61,706 nt of DNA from Verrucomicrobia bacterium UBA1200 (GTDB taxonomy: Bacteria > Verrucomicrobiota > Kiritimatiellia > RFP12 > UBA1067), in NCBI GenBank assembly GCA_002309765.1, contig DBXY01000039.1, forward strand, positions 1 through 61,706, given 5' to 3'. The number at the start of each line of letters is the position of its first letter. The first letter of the stretch is position 1. Under the pieces are notes generated by a model. It was given only the letters and a program-made list of their open reading frames with translations, made no database searches and had not been told where the DNA came from. Shown piece by piece: positions 61,135-61,706 of this stretch. A program made the position numbers and the translations under genes.

Positions 61135-61706
61135 ATGAATCTGATCAGAATGATTTTTGGGACTAAAAACGACCGGGATTTGAAGCGTATCCAGCCGTTG
61201 GTTCGCCGTATCAACGAGCTTGAGCAGCAGTACCAAGCGTTGTCCGAGGAGCAGTTGAAGGCAAAAACGCAAGAATTCCGTGATCGTTTGGCATCTGGCA
61301 AGGAGACGCTGGACGACATTTTGTGCGAAGCTTATGCCACGGTTAAAAACGCCTGCCGGAGACTTTGCGGAACCACTCGTGAGGTTTGCGGCCACTCGTT
61401 GGTTTGGGACATGATACCATTTGACGTTCAGTTGATCGGCGGTATTGTGTTGCATCAGGGCAAGATTGCGGAGATGCAGACCGGCGAGGGCAAGACCCTG
61501 GCCGCAACTTTGCCGTTGTATCTCAACGCCCTTTCTGGCAAGAATGTCCAGCTGGTGACGGTGAACGATTATCTGGCCCGCCGCGATGCGCAGTGGATGG
61601 GCCATTTGTACGAATACCTTGGATTGACGGTCGGTTGTATCCAGAACCACATGAGTTCCGCCGAGCGGCGCGAGCAGTACAAGTGCGACATCACCTACGG
61701 CACCAA
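61135..61706 (+). CDS. secA: Protein translocase subunit SecA, incomplete at window edge
   Basis: Open to the window end: 190 codons from ATG 61135 (GAGG upstream). It starts MNLIRMIFGTKNDRDLKR and reaches the first nucleotide-binding fold: Walker A MQTGEGKT at 114-121 and LVTVNDYLARRDAQWMGHLYE. SecA is the ATPase that pushes proteins through SecYEG. Residues 78-96 (LCGTTREVCGHSLVWDM) form an insertion before PFDVQLIGG that is absent from typical SecA but resembles chlamydial and verrucomicrobial SecA, from memory. Confidence 0.95.
   Translation, partial: MNLIRMIFGTKNDRDLKRIQPLVRRINELEQQYQALSEEQLKAKTQEFRDRLASGKETLDDILCEAYATVKNACRRLCGTTREVCGHSLVWDMIPFDVQLIGGIVLHQGKIAEMQTGEGKTLAATLPLYLNALSGKNVQLVTVNDYLARRDAQWMGHLYEYLGLTVGCIQNHMSSAERREQYKCDITYGT

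Noticed and set aside
1..61706. CRISPR arrays, tRNA or rRNA genes, insertion sequences, phage genes
   Set aside because: No regular spaced repeats, cloverleaf-like segments, transposase motifs or terminal inverted repeats were seen on reading both strands.

Overview
The window is 61.7 kb of gene-dense bacterial chromosome with moderately high GC. It best fits the PVC superphylum, probably Kiritimatiellota or Lentisphaerota. The clearest taxonomic cue is the N-terminal part of SecA at the right edge, which carries the insertion before FDVQLIGG that I associate with chlamydial and verrucomicrobial SecA. Supporting cues are an exosortase, secreted glycosidases (sialidase-like, GH92, GH127), a LamG-like secreted protein, a BatA-type membrane protein and a hydrazine-synthase-alpha-like cytochrome. 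I see no tRNA, rRNA, CRISPR, insertion sequence or phage gene.

Left part (1-16.9 kb): a truncated LamG-like repeat protein on the minus strand; a secreted protein and a beta-helix protein followed by rpoN; leuS, galE and a degenerate uracil-DNA-glycosylase-like gene; then minus-strand operons, one with a BNR sialidase, a low-complexity secreted protein and rlmN, and one with a cell-wall amidase plus a secreted TPR protein. Middle-left (17-24 kb): two LysM lipoproteins around a small membrane protein, hemB, prfB (without the usual frameshift), an adenylate-forming ligase fused to a hotdog dehydratase, and an aryl-polyene-type glycosyltransferase fused to a PglC-type phosphoglycosyl transferase. 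Then come a cobalt/nickel ECF transporter (24-26.5 kb, minus), a secreted propeller-like protein and a nucleotide-sugar trio (27.7-30.7 kb).

The minus-strand run from 42.0 to 30.7 kb starts with an exosortase/EpsI fusion and a WecA/CapD-like fusion. It continues through tmk, holB, a RicT-like gene, aroQ, a sugar kinase, a BatA/VWA/PA14 protein and dusB, often with 4-nt overlaps. On the plus strand, ychF is followed by two acyl carrier proteins and a COG4648-like membrane protein. A long plus-strand run then holds a di-heme PD40/HZS-alpha-like protein, a Tat-exported FAD oxidoreductase, GH92, HNH, ispH, GH127, argJBD, a secreted tyrosine phosphatase, a squalene-cyclase-like protein and tilS, with secA at the edge.

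The most notable system is an aryl-polyene-like gene set split into two blocks 20 kb apart: ligase-dehydratase plus GT2-PglC at 21.3-23.9 kb, and ACP-ACP-COG4648 at 43.3-44.2 kb. No ketosynthase or ketoreductase is in the window, and the glycosyltransferase carries an unexpected lipid-linked-sugar initiating enzyme. With the exosortase, the WecA fusion and the nucleotide-sugar genes, much of the window concerns surface glycans and exported proteins. Many promoters read as TTGC-type -35 boxes 17 nt from a -10, and several have an extended -10 TGn.
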